Positions 27,601-39,959 of a DNA stretch of 64,000 nt are shown one piece after another (the first letter of the stretch is position 1; every line of letters starts with the position of its first letter). The stretch is from assembly GCF_014905175.1 (NCBI RefSeq), contig NC_057791.1, positions 15,318,177 through 15,382,176 of the forward strand. The letters run 5' to 3'. The notes under the pieces were generated by a model. It had not been told where the DNA came from, searched no databases, and worked only from the letters and a program-made list of their open reading frames with translations. Made by a program: the position numbers and the translations under genes. This DNA comes from Aphidius gifuensis. Lineage: Eukaryota > Arthropoda > Insecta > Hymenoptera > Braconidae.

Positions 27601-30600
27601 CAAAAAATTTGATGATAAAATAATGATCGTACGCTTGGAGTTATCAATTGACTGAGTAATTTGAATTGGTATTTTTTCACCAGGATTCCAGTCTCGCTCA
27701 TGAACACACAGTTTGAACGGCTGTGGACCATTTTCCAATCCTCTCACCAAATTATTAACCACAAAATCACGGTCTTCGTGAGAGTAACTAATAAAAGCAT
27801 CGTAGTATTTATCTTTATCTAATTCTTCTTCTGTGACCCAGAATAAAAGCCATTGTTTTTCATACAGCCAAATTTTAATTCTTTCTTCATACAGATAAAA
27901 AATTATTATCACAATACAAATGGTAATTGCCATAAAAGCCAGAACAATACAAATTGTGATAATTAATGGATAATTTAGAGGACATAAATCTTGTTCTGAT
28001 AATTTATAAACCTTACGATTTGAAGGTCCACATGTGATTTTTTCTTTCTCGGATTGGCTCCATGTCTTATTATCCAAATCGAGACGTAAATCATAAAGAT
28101 CACAGTTGCATTCCCAAGGGTTATCATGCAAAGTTAACTCTTTAAAATTCGACCAATTATGCCTCAGATAATGCAATACATTCGGTTCTATTTTGACTAG
28201 CTTATTATTATGCATGTACAAAATTTTTAATTTTATAGGTAAGCCTTCAAGAGACAGATCAGTAATATTGTTGTATGAAAGATCTGAAATTGTAACACTT
28301 TCGTATCCAGATTGAGAGCTCAATGGCATGTTGTTTAATAAGTTGTTTGACAAATTCAATTCTATTTGTTCTCCAAATAAACGATGTATTGAATTTGGTC
28401 CACTTGTTAAGTTTCTCGATGAACAATCAATGATGGTTGATGAGTTATTCAATGGGTACCTCCAACATGAACAGTTTTCCGGACACTTTGCATAATCAAC
28501 ATTCGATTCATTCGGTAGACACCTGTATGTTTCAGATTCAAATGTCTCGATAGGTGTGTTCTTGAGCAAACTCGGCTCATTACATTTTAAATTATCCATA
28601 TGAATTTTCCAATTATCATGTTCAATAGTACGCATTGCTTTATTTGTATGTTGAATAAGTTCATACAAACTACAATCACAATTCAATGGATTATTATCAG
28701 CATGTACCTCAATATGAGTATATGTTTTTTCACTTCCATCATAACTGATTCCAGCTTGTTTTTCATAATGCAATGATGTTATGTTATTGTAACTTACATC
28801 AAGTATGATTGTGCTGTTTATTTTGTTTGAAAAAGTAATATCCTATAATAATAAATAAAACAAATTTCAATAAATATTTCTATACAATATAGACGCATAT
28901 AATAGAAATATGAAAAGCTTACGGCGAGAGAAGTTAATTCATTATTTGACAAATTTATTTCTGTCGATTGTCCCATCTGTTTATCCCGCCAATCAACCCA
29001 AAGTTTGGATATCTTATTATTGTCAAGGTACAATTTTTGAAGGTAAGTGCTATTTCGAAAAGGTGATTTATCCCATTTTTCACGATTATAACTTATAGTC
29101 AGATTATTGTGAGAGAAATTTGCAATCTCTAAACTGACAAGATAATTCACATGACAATGCCAAATATGTTTCAAGTTATTGTGATTCAAATATAAGTGGG
29201 TTAGTTTTAGTAAATTTTTAAAAACGTCACTAAAACAAAATAAATATATATTATTCATCAAAAAATTCAATGTATATATTTGTATAAATTAAACTACAAG
29301 AAAACTTACCAGTCTAAATGAAAAATTTCATTATATGATAGATCTAATGTTGTCAACTCAAATAAATTTTCGAAATGTAATTTTGTTAAATTTTTAATTT
29401 TATTATTATTCAAATGAATTGCAACTAATTCTTTACAATATGTAAATAATGTCTCTGATTTATAAGCCAAGTTAGTATTATTATTCTTATCTAGACTAGC
29501 AATATGATTATAGGAGAGATCGAGCTCCTCTAAATTTTGACAATTTTTAAAAATAATTCCATCAAGATATGTCAAAGAATTTTGTGATAGAGTGAGATAT
29601 TTTAGCTTAATATTATTCAAGAACAAGTCATCAGGAAGATATTTAAAGTTGTTTCCAGACAAACTGACTGATTTAAGATTTGTTAAATTATAAAAAAATT
29701 TATTTGGCATAGTTAAATTTGTATTATCCTGTAATAAGAAGTACTCCAATTTTTTATTGTTTTGGAAGAAATTGAAAAGATATGAAACATTTTCATGAAA
29801 ATCAATTCCTTCAAACTGCATATGTTTTATGTTTTTGAGTTTCATGAATACAAATTTATTTAACCAGTGAATTTCCAGTAAAGGTAAAGTTGATATTACT
29901 AGTGATGTTACGTTATCAAGTGAAGACTGATTATCTATTGATATATTCATACAATCGTTAACCTTACCATCATTATCAATGTATTGAAATTCTTTTAACG
30001 TGCTACTATTAAAAGTAGTAAACTGTTGATACGCTTTGCAAAATAGCTCTTGATAACTTATGAAAGCATCATAGTCCGCTGTATTATTTATAATTTCACA
30101 AACACAAATATTAAATTTTTCATATCTACTTGTGACTGGAACCATAAAAAATAATAAGATTTTTAAAAATATTAAAAATCGATTCATTTTTTTTTTTTTT
30201 ATTTTTTCAATTTAAATATTGATATAACTTTAATATTCACTTTTTTCTTAATTTTTTCGATCAATGTTTACCAGACTATTTTTAATATCTCTCTGTATAC
30301 GATGTTACGGCACAAACAATTTTGTCAAACTAAATTCGTTTTATGTTATGATCTCAAACACCACTGTGGTCTGTGATATAATATTTTAAAATTACAGCAA
30401 GCCTAAACGAACTTAAAAAAATATTCTTATCACCAAACTCATCCTGTTAAATGTGTAGTTTTATCTCTATTTGGGTCAAGTAATATTAAAGGCAGAACAT
30501 TCAACCATACTGTTTGTATCTCAACATTATATTTAACACATTTTAAGCCCCTTAAATAATGTCAATCAACTACCAAAGATACAGATGGGAAATAAAATCA

Positions 30601-33600
30601 CTTTATTTATCTCATTTGACTTTAGAACTCCGAATTATTTGGATGGGCTGTCGAGGAGATAAATATATTTTTTTAAATAAACTGTGTTAATAAACTACAA
30701 GATTATGTTATTAATTTTATTTTTTAATCAATGTATAAATTAGTGATAAATCAATATCACTGATAAATTTCTTTTCATCTTATAGTAATTCAGCTATATA
30801 ATATTATTTGTTTGTGATATTTTTCAGATACATTTTTCCTATCAGATCCAATGGGTGATCAAGTTTTTCTTGGCACATTTCGAGTTATTGATGGTGATTA
30901 TTTTGCTGATGAACTTGCTGATCCATCAACCGAGGCATTTCGTATTAGATCTAGAGAATATCGAGATAGATTGAATCTAGCATTTCGCCGAAGTAATCTT
31001 CGAATATCATTCATTGGCTCTGAAGTACTTGCTCTCGACGGGTAAATATCAATAATCATGTTAACTATAATTTTTAATTATCTGCTAAATAAAGCATTAT
31101 ATTTTTATCATACTGAAATTTATTTACATGATGATGATAATGATGATTCACGATATAAGACAAATTTATTTTTATTTATAAACATGTAGTTTTATATTAT
31201 TTTGTTGTTGAGGAAGTGAAAGATATATTCGACCCACTGGTCTACTTGAACTCACTTCTAGTCATGTAAATTAAGCAGTAAATAAAGTTTAAAAAAAATA
31301 ATAATTTTACATTAAAAAAATTATTTATAGTATAAATAAATAAATTTGAAAACTTTTTTTTATATTTTATTAATTTGTTATTTAATTTATTGACAATAAT
31401 TAATTTAATTAATTAACTTTCACAATTACAGTGTTGAAGATACTGACCTAGTAGTCCACTTTGATGTTCGTTTTGATCCACGTTATCAGAGCGTCACTGT
31501 TGCTGATGTTGTACAAATATTGTCACGTGAAATAACACCACAAACAACAAGATATCTTGCTAATATAACAATTGATCCAAAAAGTTTAGAAATACAAGAA
31601 AGTATTGCAGCACTTAATGCACAAGTTTCATTACAAACAACAATATCAACAGAACCATCAACAACAATTCCACCACCACCACCAAGAACATGTAGTCAAC
31701 TTGAACTTACTTATTGTAAACATCTTCCATATAATATTACATCATATCCAAATATTTTTGGTCATAAATCAATCATTGAAGTTGAAGATGATGTCATAAC
31801 ATTCAGGTTCATAAACAATATATTTTATATGAATAAAAATTACTATTTTATATTGTTAATTTAATGATTTTTAAAATCTATTTAGAGAACTTGTTGATGC
31901 TGAGTGTTATCGTCTTGCTTATGATTTTATTTGTCAAGTACTTCAACCAACTTGTTTACCAGGAAAATTTGAAGCAACAATGCAACTTCCTTGTCGTAGT
32001 TTTTGTCGTGAATTTTGGTCTGGTTGTGGTAATCGTTTGCCTGAACGTATCAAATCAGCTCTTGATTGTACTAATTTTCCAGAGTATGCGGATCAAGGAA
32101 GTTGTCGACCAAAACCAGGTAAATTAAACAAAAAAAAAAAATACCAATAAGTGTTTTCTTGATAATTTATTTTTAATTAAAAATTAGGATGTGTTCGAGA
32201 TTTGCAAAATAAAGCATTGTCACCAAGAATATGTGATGGTATAATTGATTGTCCAGATTTATCTGATGAAAAAAATTGTGCTTACTGTCCAGATGGTCAT
32301 ATGCATTGTGGTATTGGTCGTGTTTGTATACCAAGTATTAAACGTTGTGATGGACAAATTGATTGTCCAAATGGAAGTGATGAAAAAGACTGCTGTAAAT
32401 ATATTTTTTATTTGTTAATTAATAAACAATAAATATATAGCAATAGTAATTATTTTTTGTCAATTTATTTATTACAGTAACTTTAGCAAAGACGATAAGT
32501 GATATGAAAAGTCAACCAATTGATACACCACTTGCACCAAGTTATAAAAATGAAGGCTATGTTGTATTTAATGAAAAAGGAACGGTAGGAAAACTTTGTA
32601 TTGAAAATCTCAATGCAACATTACCAAAAAAGGAAATGGATAGTGTGCTTCAAACGGCAGCTGGTTCACTATGTACTCTTCTGTCTTATACGTAAGTAAT
32701 TACAAAAAATAAAAATGCTTGTTCCCTGGTAGAAATATTTCTCCGACTTTTCTCCAACTTTTCTCCGCTATTTCTCAATCTTTTTACGAAAATGACCCAT
32801 GGTTGGAGAAATGGCGAACAAATTTCTCCAACTTTTTTCCGACTTTTCTCCAACTTTTTTCCGCCATTTTTCCAACCTTTCTTCAACCAAAAATTTACTC
32901 CAATTTTTTTCCAACTTCTTTCCAACTTTTCTCCAACCATGGGTCATTTTCGTAAAAAGGTGGAGAAAGTTGGAAAAAAGGCCAAGAAAGTTGAAAAAAG
33001 TTGGAGAAATATTTCTACCAGGAATTGCATTGAGTAATATTGTTATAACAAAGTAAAAAGTCAAATGAAAAAAAAAAAGCAATACTAGGTGGGGGCGCTT
33101 CGCGCTTATTCCACCTCCGTAAAATACATAATAATAATAATAAAATTTATGTAATAAATTTTAGTGGTGTAAATTCAGTTGAAATTAAAACTGATGATGA
33201 AGATGATGTTCAGTATGTTCAAATGGAAGATTCAACAGCATCAGAAATAACATTTATTCGTGCATTATGTCCAAGTAAACAAGTTATGTATGTTAAATGT
33301 GGTAATTTAGATTGTGGTATACAATCATTGAGACAAAAAATAAATACAAAAACATTGAGTAAAATAGCTGAACCTGGTGATTGGCCTTGGCATGTTGCAT
33401 TATTTAAAGAAGGTATTCATGTTTGTGATGGAACATTGGTATCAGCTGATTGGCTGCTAGCAACAGCATCATGTTTTCAAGGACAACCAAAAGCTGAATG
33501 GTCAGCAAGACTTGGAACAGTTAGATTATCTAGTGCATCACCATGGCAACAAGAAAGAAGAATTGTTGGAATGTTAAAATCACCAGTTGAAGGAAGTACA

Positions 33601-34191
33601 ATGGTACTATTAAAATTAGATCGTTCTGTTGCTGCATTTTCTGATTTTGTACGACCAATTTGTTTACCATCATCTGAGGAACCAATACAAATGAATATTT
33701 CACATTGCAATACATTAGGCTGGGCTCGAAATAGTAAATTACATTTGTATTTTTATATTTTTTTTTTTATAAATTAGATTATTATTTATTTTTTAAATTT
33801 CATCAACAGGAGATTTATTGCAACGAGTTCAATTGAGACACAGTCCAATGGAAAGATGTGAAAATATTAGTATTGCAACTGTCAATGGAATATGTACTGA
33901 AGCTGCATATTCAACAGATGATTGTAATGTAAGTTACATCAATGAATTTGATTGTTTTCTTTCCAATGAGCATGTTATAAATGAGATTACTTATCAGTTA
34001 TTAATATTTTATTTTAGGAAGAAGAATTGGCTGGAAGTTCGATGCTGTGTCTCTTACCAGATGGTAAAAGATGGGCATTGACTGGTGTCAGTAGTTGGAG
34101 AATTGCTTGCTCCAATACTGGCACTGAACGACCACGACTTTACGACAGTGTGTCATCAAATATTGCATGGATCAAATCGACAATTGTATAA
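21626..34191 (+). CDS. corin-like type II membrane serine protease homolog (catalytic triad lost)
   Basis: Ten coding exons: 21626-21673, 26243-26426, 30828-31041, 31432-31806, 31886-32118, 32188-32394, 32478-32691, 33165-33733, 33810-33928, 34018-34191; GT-AG phases agree and give 778 aa. Order: cytoplasmic tail; TM helix about 57-78; SEA-like region 85-180; a Thr/Pro linker; frizzled CRD about 232-345 (10-Cys pattern); two LDL-receptor class A repeats 353-420 (CDGIIDCPDLSDEKNC type); SRCR-like region 430-550; trypsin-like domain 555-778. This is the corin architecture, with one frizzled domain and two LDLa repeats where human corin has two and eight. The triad is gone: TAAHC is ATASC (His to Ser), the DIALLKL Asp is replaced (STMVLLKL), and GDSGGP is absent. 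It probably acts by binding, not proteolysis. Intron 2 contains a Toll gene on the other strand. The first exon is the least certain part. Confidence 0.88.
22770..22985. other. conserved-looking block in corin-like intron 1
   Basis: A balanced patch (about 22785-22870, again 22945-23000) lies in the 4.6 kb first intron. It includes gtgcgtgcac but no ORF or splice pair. Possible intronic regulatory DNA, inferred from composition only. Confidence 0.2.
25015..25210. promoter_or_regulatory. intronic island with paired forkhead-like sites
   Basis: About 190 bp of complex GC-richer sequence in corin-like intron 1. It contains gtaaaca (about 25142) and, after a short gap, gtttac on the same strand (about 25156), so the two forkhead cores (GTAAACA) face each other. 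It also has direct and inverted short motifs around gagggcgtgggcc. No coding potential. Enhancer function is inference. Confidence 0.25.
27310..30187 (-). CDS. Toll family receptor, copy A (nested in corin-like intron 2)
   Basis: Membrane receptor of the insect Toll pathway. Three coding exons on the minus strand: 30187-29310, 29229-28923, 28842-27310; GT-AG introns, phases 2 and 0, 905 aa. Signal peptide about 1-20; many leucine-rich repeats (LxxLxLxxNxL); two cysteine-rich LRR caps around NPLNCDC and KCPENCSCW, the Toll-type arrangement of a C-terminal cap followed by an N-terminal cap; then a short LRR block, a last cap (NPWECNCDL), a TM helix about 687-712, and a TIR domain about 740-883 beginning YYDAFISYSHEDRDF, with box 2 KLCVHERDWNPGE and box 3 PWFWPKLRFAMPH. 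Closest in style to Drosophila Toll/Toll-5, with a shorter ectodomain. The entire gene lies within an intron of the plus-strand corin-like gene. Ligand unknown; a spaetzle-type cytokine is expected from the family. Confidence 0.94.
30188..30640 (-). promoter_or_regulatory. upstream region of Toll copy A, shared with copy B
   Basis: About 430 bp upstream of the ATG align, with gaps, to 39360-39800 upstream of Toll copy B, including tttttaatatctctt, tttttgtcaaactaaat and gggtcaagtaa blocks. The duplication therefore included the promoter. No strict kappaB site is seen; gatgggaaataaaatc near 30585 is only a weak resemblance. Confidence 0.5.
32722..33024. mobile_element. foldback (palindromic MITE-like) element in corin-like intron 7
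   Basis: The ends are inverted repeats: ctggtagaaatatttctcc on the left and its complement ending ...tttctaccagg on the right. Inside, an inner pair (ttttacgaaaatgacccatg near 32780 and its complement near 32938) is also inverted, so almost the whole element folds on itself. It is built from short variants of ttctccaactttt. Related sequence occurs at 56531-56800 and 59388-59712. Overlapping ORFs on both strands follow from the palindrome and are not genes. No transposase. Confidence 0.85.
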
Positions 34192-35001
34192 AATAAAAAT
34201 GTGCTATAAATATTCCATATATAAATTTTAAAAAAATAGAAAACCTTGGGATCCATCTACATTGAATATGCGATGAAGAAACAATTCATAAAGATTTGAT
34301 AAAAAAAAATTAATCAACTAGATTCATTGATTATTCAAATGAGAAAGAAACTGCTTATGAAAGACTATTATGTTCTCTTTTGAATACAGCTAAAAAAAAA
34401 TTAAGTAAAAAAACTATGAGATAAGAAAAATATGTGATGACAGGGGGGTCAAATGAAACCCGATTATTCATTATCTTTTAATTGAGTAAATATAATAAGT
34501 TGAACAAATTATTGTAAATATTTATATTGAAAATTGAATTATGTAATTTTCATAATTGCCAGTTGTTACTTTATACATTTATAATAATATTTTTATTTAA
34601 GTTTAATTAAAAAAAGTTATAATAAATTATGTTTTAATTGTTATCTTTTTTTGTGACTTGTAATTTTTTTAGATAATGATTATAAATAAGAAAATTATTG
34701 TTATTATTATCATCATAAATGTTTTTTTAGTCTAACTGTTACTATCTTTCTTTTTTATCGCTTGCAGTTATACCGTTGAACTTTCACATGCGTGGGGTGA
34801 GTCTATGAACTTACTAGTAGTCAATGCCTAGATTCAGTCGACATCAGTTGTAGATCACTTGAAAATTATATTCAAGAGTGTCAAACTATATTTCAAACTA
34901 AATTTTATATCAAAATTAATATTTTAAAAATTAAATAAGAAAACTAATTTTCAAATTATTTATTGATATCGTTTTTTTTTTTTTTAACTGTCTGATAAAA
35001 A

Positions 35002-36016
35002 ATGTCGGGACTGTCTCATATAAATCTTATAACAGATGATCCAATTGATTTATTCTCAAGCTGGTATGAAAATGTGAAAACGTGCTCAACTGAATTAACA
35101 AATGTTTGTTGTTTTTCAACTATTTCATTGTAAGTATATTTGACATTTTTGAAATGATTGTGTACTATCAAAATTCTGACAAAACAATAATCTATTTTTG
35201 AATTATTTTTTGTAATTCGTAAATAAATTATTAATGCTAACAAAAATTATTATTATCAATTTTAGAGATAATAAGCCTCGTTCAAGGCATGTTTTACTTC
35301 GGGAATATGATAAAACTGGATTTATATTTATGTCAGATAACCGTAGTCGAAAATCGAAAGAAATTGTAAGTTCTATTTATATATTATTTACGGAAAAAGG
35401 TTAAATAATTGAATTGGAATTGGAAAATAATTTTTCTTTTTTATCTGTACTTAGGCAAAAGATAATTCGGCATCAGTTTGCATCTATTGGATATATAAAA
35501 ATGAGATAAATGAAACAATTTGGCGTCAGGTAATTAAATGTATCTGAAAATCATTGAATGTATTTTAATTATTTTAATTAATTTATTTCAATATATAGAT
35601 AAGAATTGAAGGACACGTTGAAGAGCTTGCTCGAGATAAAGTGGAACAAATTTACAATGACGAACCATTGTACGCAAAAATTCGTTCTCATTTGTGTCAC
35701 CAAGATGCTGTTGTCGACTGGAATCAAATGAAAAAACAACATGATGAATTATTGAAAAAAGTTGAAGCCAAGGAAATATCTTTGGCGATTCCAGATCATT
35801 TGTATTATTTTCATTTCACTATATATTTAATTTCACTAAACCCTTTATTGTGTATATAAATAAATATTCATTTGTATTATTTACAGTGTTGGATACAAAG
35901 TTGTGCCAAGATGGATGGAATTTTATGAATCAAAAGATTCATTTATTGCTGATCGACTTGAATTTATAAAAAATATTAATGATGATACCTGGAAAAATCA
36001 GAGACTTGCTGCATAA
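35002..36016 (+). CDS. PNPO-like flavoprotein, copy 1
   Basis: Pyridoxamine/pyridoxine 5'-phosphate oxidase family (FMN-dependent oxidation of PNP/PMP to PLP). Five exons: 35002-35129, 35266-35365, 35455-35529, 35599-35801, 35887-36016; GT-AG, phases 2,0,0,2; 211 aa. Family signatures: an FMN-binding block RHVLLREYDKTGF then SRKSKE, RQIRIEGHVEEL, SHLCHQDAVV in the position of the family SHQSS motif, and a C-terminal RLAA resembling the family ending RLAP. The family RLHDR motif, whose Arg and His contact the substrate in the bacterial and human enzymes, is altered to FIADR, so catalytic ability is uncertain. It lies 0.8 kb downstream of the corin-like gene and 0.4 kb from the 3' end of Toll copy B, which is convergent to it. 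Two related copies follow at 41.5 and 50.9 kb. Confidence 0.88.
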
Positions 36017-36437
36017 AAAAACATGTGAATTTTATTGGCATCGTATATCAATGATAAATTATTATTATTAATTATTGATTAATTATTATTATTATTTGAA
36101 CAATTATTATTATCATTGATAATAATAATTGTTCAATTTAAAATCATATAATCATACCCACAAAAAACATTTTTCTAACAGAAAGTAAGAATAAACACAA
36201 TGATTTTATAGTTACAAATCTTATGAAAAAGAGAATATTTAATTATGTATTTAATGAAAAAAAAATATATAAAGTTATTGATATTTCAAATAATATTGAG
36301 TGGTTTTATTCACATATAAAATAATTTCAAAAAGATTATGGATTAAAATTTAGTGATGCATGATTCATAAAGATATTTTTTGATGATGCACAAATTAGGT
36401 ATACATATTATATTTTATAAAATATATAAATGTACAT

Positions 36438-39359
36438 TCACAGGTGAGTCTCTCGTGTCATTTCATCTGGGTTATCGATTGTAATAGTTCTAGTACATTG
36501 TGGTCGGCGACTTCTTGTTCTGTGGGGCATTACAAATCGTAACCTTGACCAAACCGAAGGATCTTTCCACTCAAGATATGTATACATGCTCAAGTAGCTT
36601 TGCAATTCTCTATCAAAAGTTTCAATTGGTGGAAGTTCTCCATATTTAATAACAATAACTCTGGTTCTACGATCTTCAAGTGCTCGACGATGTGCAGTTC
36701 GAAATTCAATGTTAGCCCAATCGCTTTCCAAAAAATTTGATGATAAAACAACGATCGTACGCTTGGAGTTTTCAATTGACTGAATAATTTGAGTTGGTAT
36801 TTGTTCACCAGCAAGCCAGTCTCGCTCATGAACACACAGTTTGAACGGTGGTTGACCTTTTTCCAAATTTTTCACCAAATTATTAACCACAAAATCGTGG
36901 TCTTTTTGCGAGTAACTGATAAAAGCATCGTAGTATTTATCTCTATCTAATTCTTCTTCTGTCACCCAGAATAAAAGCCATTGTTTTTCATATAGCCAAA
37001 TTTTAATTATTTCTTCATACCGATAAAAAATTATTATTACAATACAAATGTCAATTGCCACAAAAGCCAGAACAATACAACTCGTAATAATTAAACCATA
37101 ATTTGGAGGACATAATTCTTGTTTTGATAATTTATAAACCTGACGATTTGACGGTCCACATGTGATTTTTTCTTTCTCGGATTGGCTCCAATTTTTATTC
37201 TGTAAATCATCACTTAAATCTTCAAGATCACACTCGCATTCAAAAGAGTTTTCATGCAAAGTTAACTCCTTAATCTTCAAACTATTCCTCATATAACCCA
37301 ACACATTATTTTCTATTTTGATTAGCTTATTATTATGCATGTACAAAATTTTTAATTTTGCAGGTAAACCTCCATGAGTCAGATGAGTAATATTGTTGTA
37401 TGAAAGATCTAAAATTGTAACATTTCCGTATCCAGATTGAGAGCTCAATGGCATGCTGCTTAATAAGTTGTTTGACAAATTTAATTCTATTTGGTGTCCA
37501 AATAAAAGATGTATTGAATTTGGTCCACTTGTTAAGTTTTTTGATGAACAATCAATGATAGTTGATGAGTTGTCTGACGGTCGCCTCCAACATGAACAAT
37601 TATCTGGACACTTTGCATAATTAATATTTGATTCATTCAGTAGACATTTATATGTTTTAGATTCAAATATCTCGATAGGTGTGTTCTTGAGCAAGCTTGG
37701 CTCATTACATTTTAAATTGTCCATATGAATTGTCCAGTTACGGAATTCAATCGTACGATTTGCTTTATTTCTATGTTGAATCATTGTATGTAAATTACAA
37801 TCACAATTCAATGGATTATTATCAGCAAATACCTCTACATGATTATTGTTAAATTTATCGGAAGTTTCACTTTCATTTGGATAAAATAATGATGTTATAT
37901 TATTGTTACTCACATAGAGTTTGATTTTTTTATATGATGTATCATGAAGATGTACATTCTGTAATAAAAAAAAATTTTAATTTAAAAAATATATCCATAT
38001 AAGTTATATAATAAATAATAAATAAGTTATATGTATAATATATACGTATATATAATAAGAATAAAAAAAGCTTACCGATAGTGAAGTCAATTTGTTATTC
38101 GACAAGATTATTTCCGTAGCATTATCAACACCAGGAATCGCCTCCTTATTATAAAAACAAAATCCAGATATCTGATTATCATCAAGGTCCAATTTTTCAA
38201 TTAAAGTGCTATTTTTAAACAGTGCCTTCGAGCTTTCTTCATTATTTTTTATAGTCAAGTTATTGTGAGATAATATTGCAGTTTTTAATTCGAAAAGATT
38301 ACGCGTATGACAATGTTCAATTGTTCGCAACCGATTATTCTCCAAATATAAATGAGTTAATTTTTTTAAATCTTCAAAAGCATCACTGAAAAAAACAATA
38401 AACAATAGTTAATTAAATTTTTAAGATAGCTATATATATATAATTTTTGAGAATTATTTCATGAGAGTCGTGTTACTTTGAGACATATATTCCTTAGTCA
38501 AGCTAAAATAATATAAATAAATAATAACGTTAAAGATGTAATGAATATTGCAAAAAAAAACTCACCACTCTATTTTGCTAATTAGATTATGAGATAGATA
38601 TAAAATTTCCAAATTACGTAAACCTTTAAAACTTGAATTTGTTATATTTTCAATTAAATTATTTTGATAATAAATCTCAATTAATTCTGTAGAGTTTTCA
38701 AAAGATATAGTATCACTAATCTCATTGTCGAAGAGATCAATAACCTTCAGTTTTTTACAATTTTTAAAAATAATTGGATCAATATTTGTCAAATGATTTT
38801 TTGATATATTTAACTTTTCTAGATAAGTATTATTCAAGAACAAGTCATTAGGAAGACTTTTCAGTTCGTTTCCAATCATTTCAACTTTTTTAAGATTCTC
38901 TAAACTAGAAAAAAAGTCACTTGGCCAAGTAGTAGTACACGTAGTAGTACACGTAACATAGTTAAACACAATAACTTCTATTTTTGTATTTCTTTTAAAA
39001 AAATTCGAAAGGTTTGAATGGACTTGAAATCTGTTTCCATAAAAAAAAGCTTCTTTTATATTGTGAAGTTTTATGGATACATTTTTCATTAACCACTCAA
39101 TTTCACCTGATGGTGGATTATCTATTTCAAGCGATGTTATGTGATCAAGTGAAGAGTTAGCGTCTTCCATAAATTGACAATCTTCCAGTTTACTCGGTTT
39201 AGAAATATCTGATATTGATGGATTTGAACAAAGTATCTCTTGACGAAACTTTTTATTAATATGAATTTTACAATAACACGCATAAATTGGTCCATTGTCA
39301 CTTGTAACTATAACCACCGAAAATAATAAAATATTTAAAAATATTAAAAACCAATGCAT
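36438..39359 (-). CDS. Toll family receptor, copy B
   Basis: Paralog of the nested Toll gene with the same three-exon plan and phases: 39359-38566, 38385-38076, 37958-36438; 874 aa. Signal peptide about 1-20, LRR ectodomain with cysteine caps (NPLNCDC, KCPDNCSCW, NSFECECDL), TM about 656-681, TIR about 709-852 starting YYDAFISYSQKDHDF with KLCVHERDWLAGE. The third exon (caps, TM, TIR) is very close to copy A, whereas the first exon is strongly diverged. In exon 1 a 12 nt tandem duplication (about 38930-38957) gives the odd stretch TCTTTCTTTW. TIR differences from copy A include loss of the box 3 FW (PSVWSRLRF instead of PWFWPKLRF). Likely an innate-immunity or developmental receptor; the ligand cannot be inferred. 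Confidence 0.94.
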
Positions 39360-39800
39360 TATTTTTTTATTTAATATATAAATTTAACTTTAAAATATTT
39401 ATTCACTTTTTGTTGTTTTTTTCCGTCAATGTATATAAAAGATTATTTTTAATATCTCTTTACATGATGTCACGACACGAAGTTTTTTGTCAAACTAAAT
39501 ATAAAATTTTATTTTACATATTGAGAGGACAATTTAAGATATAATATTTTAAAAGTATAGCGAGCTCAAGCGAAAATAAAAATATATTCTTATCACCCTC
39601 TTCCTGTGTTATCTCATAGTATGGGTCAAGTAACATTAAATGGGTAAAAATTCATCCAAACTGTTTGTGTTTCGACACTTTTTAACTCATTAGTCATTAC
39701 TGGGCCTATGAAATAATTTTGATTAAAAAATAAATATGTCTTTGGAAACTAAAATCTTTTTATTTATCGCATTCAAGGCCACTTAAGTTCACCGCTTTGA
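39360..39800 (-). promoter_or_regulatory. upstream region of Toll copy B, shared with copy A
   Basis: This aligns with the region upstream of copy A (30188-30640) through tttttaatatctcttt, tttttgtcaaactaaat and gggtcaagtaac, so promoter and gene were duplicated together. Confidence 0.5.
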
Positions 39801-39959
39801 ATTATCTGTATTGACTAATCTGTTTATAAACTTAAAAATCGAGTAACTATTTTATTTTTTTAATTAATTATTTTGGTCATATAAATTAATTAATTTTTTG
39901 AGAATCAAAAAGTTTAATACATTGTTTAAATAACAATTAAAAATATATAAATCAAGCAT

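Noticed and set aside
32686..33082. Five overlapping ORFs on both strands within corin-like intron 7
   Set aside because: They arise from the palindromic foldback element; frames on both strands mirror each other.
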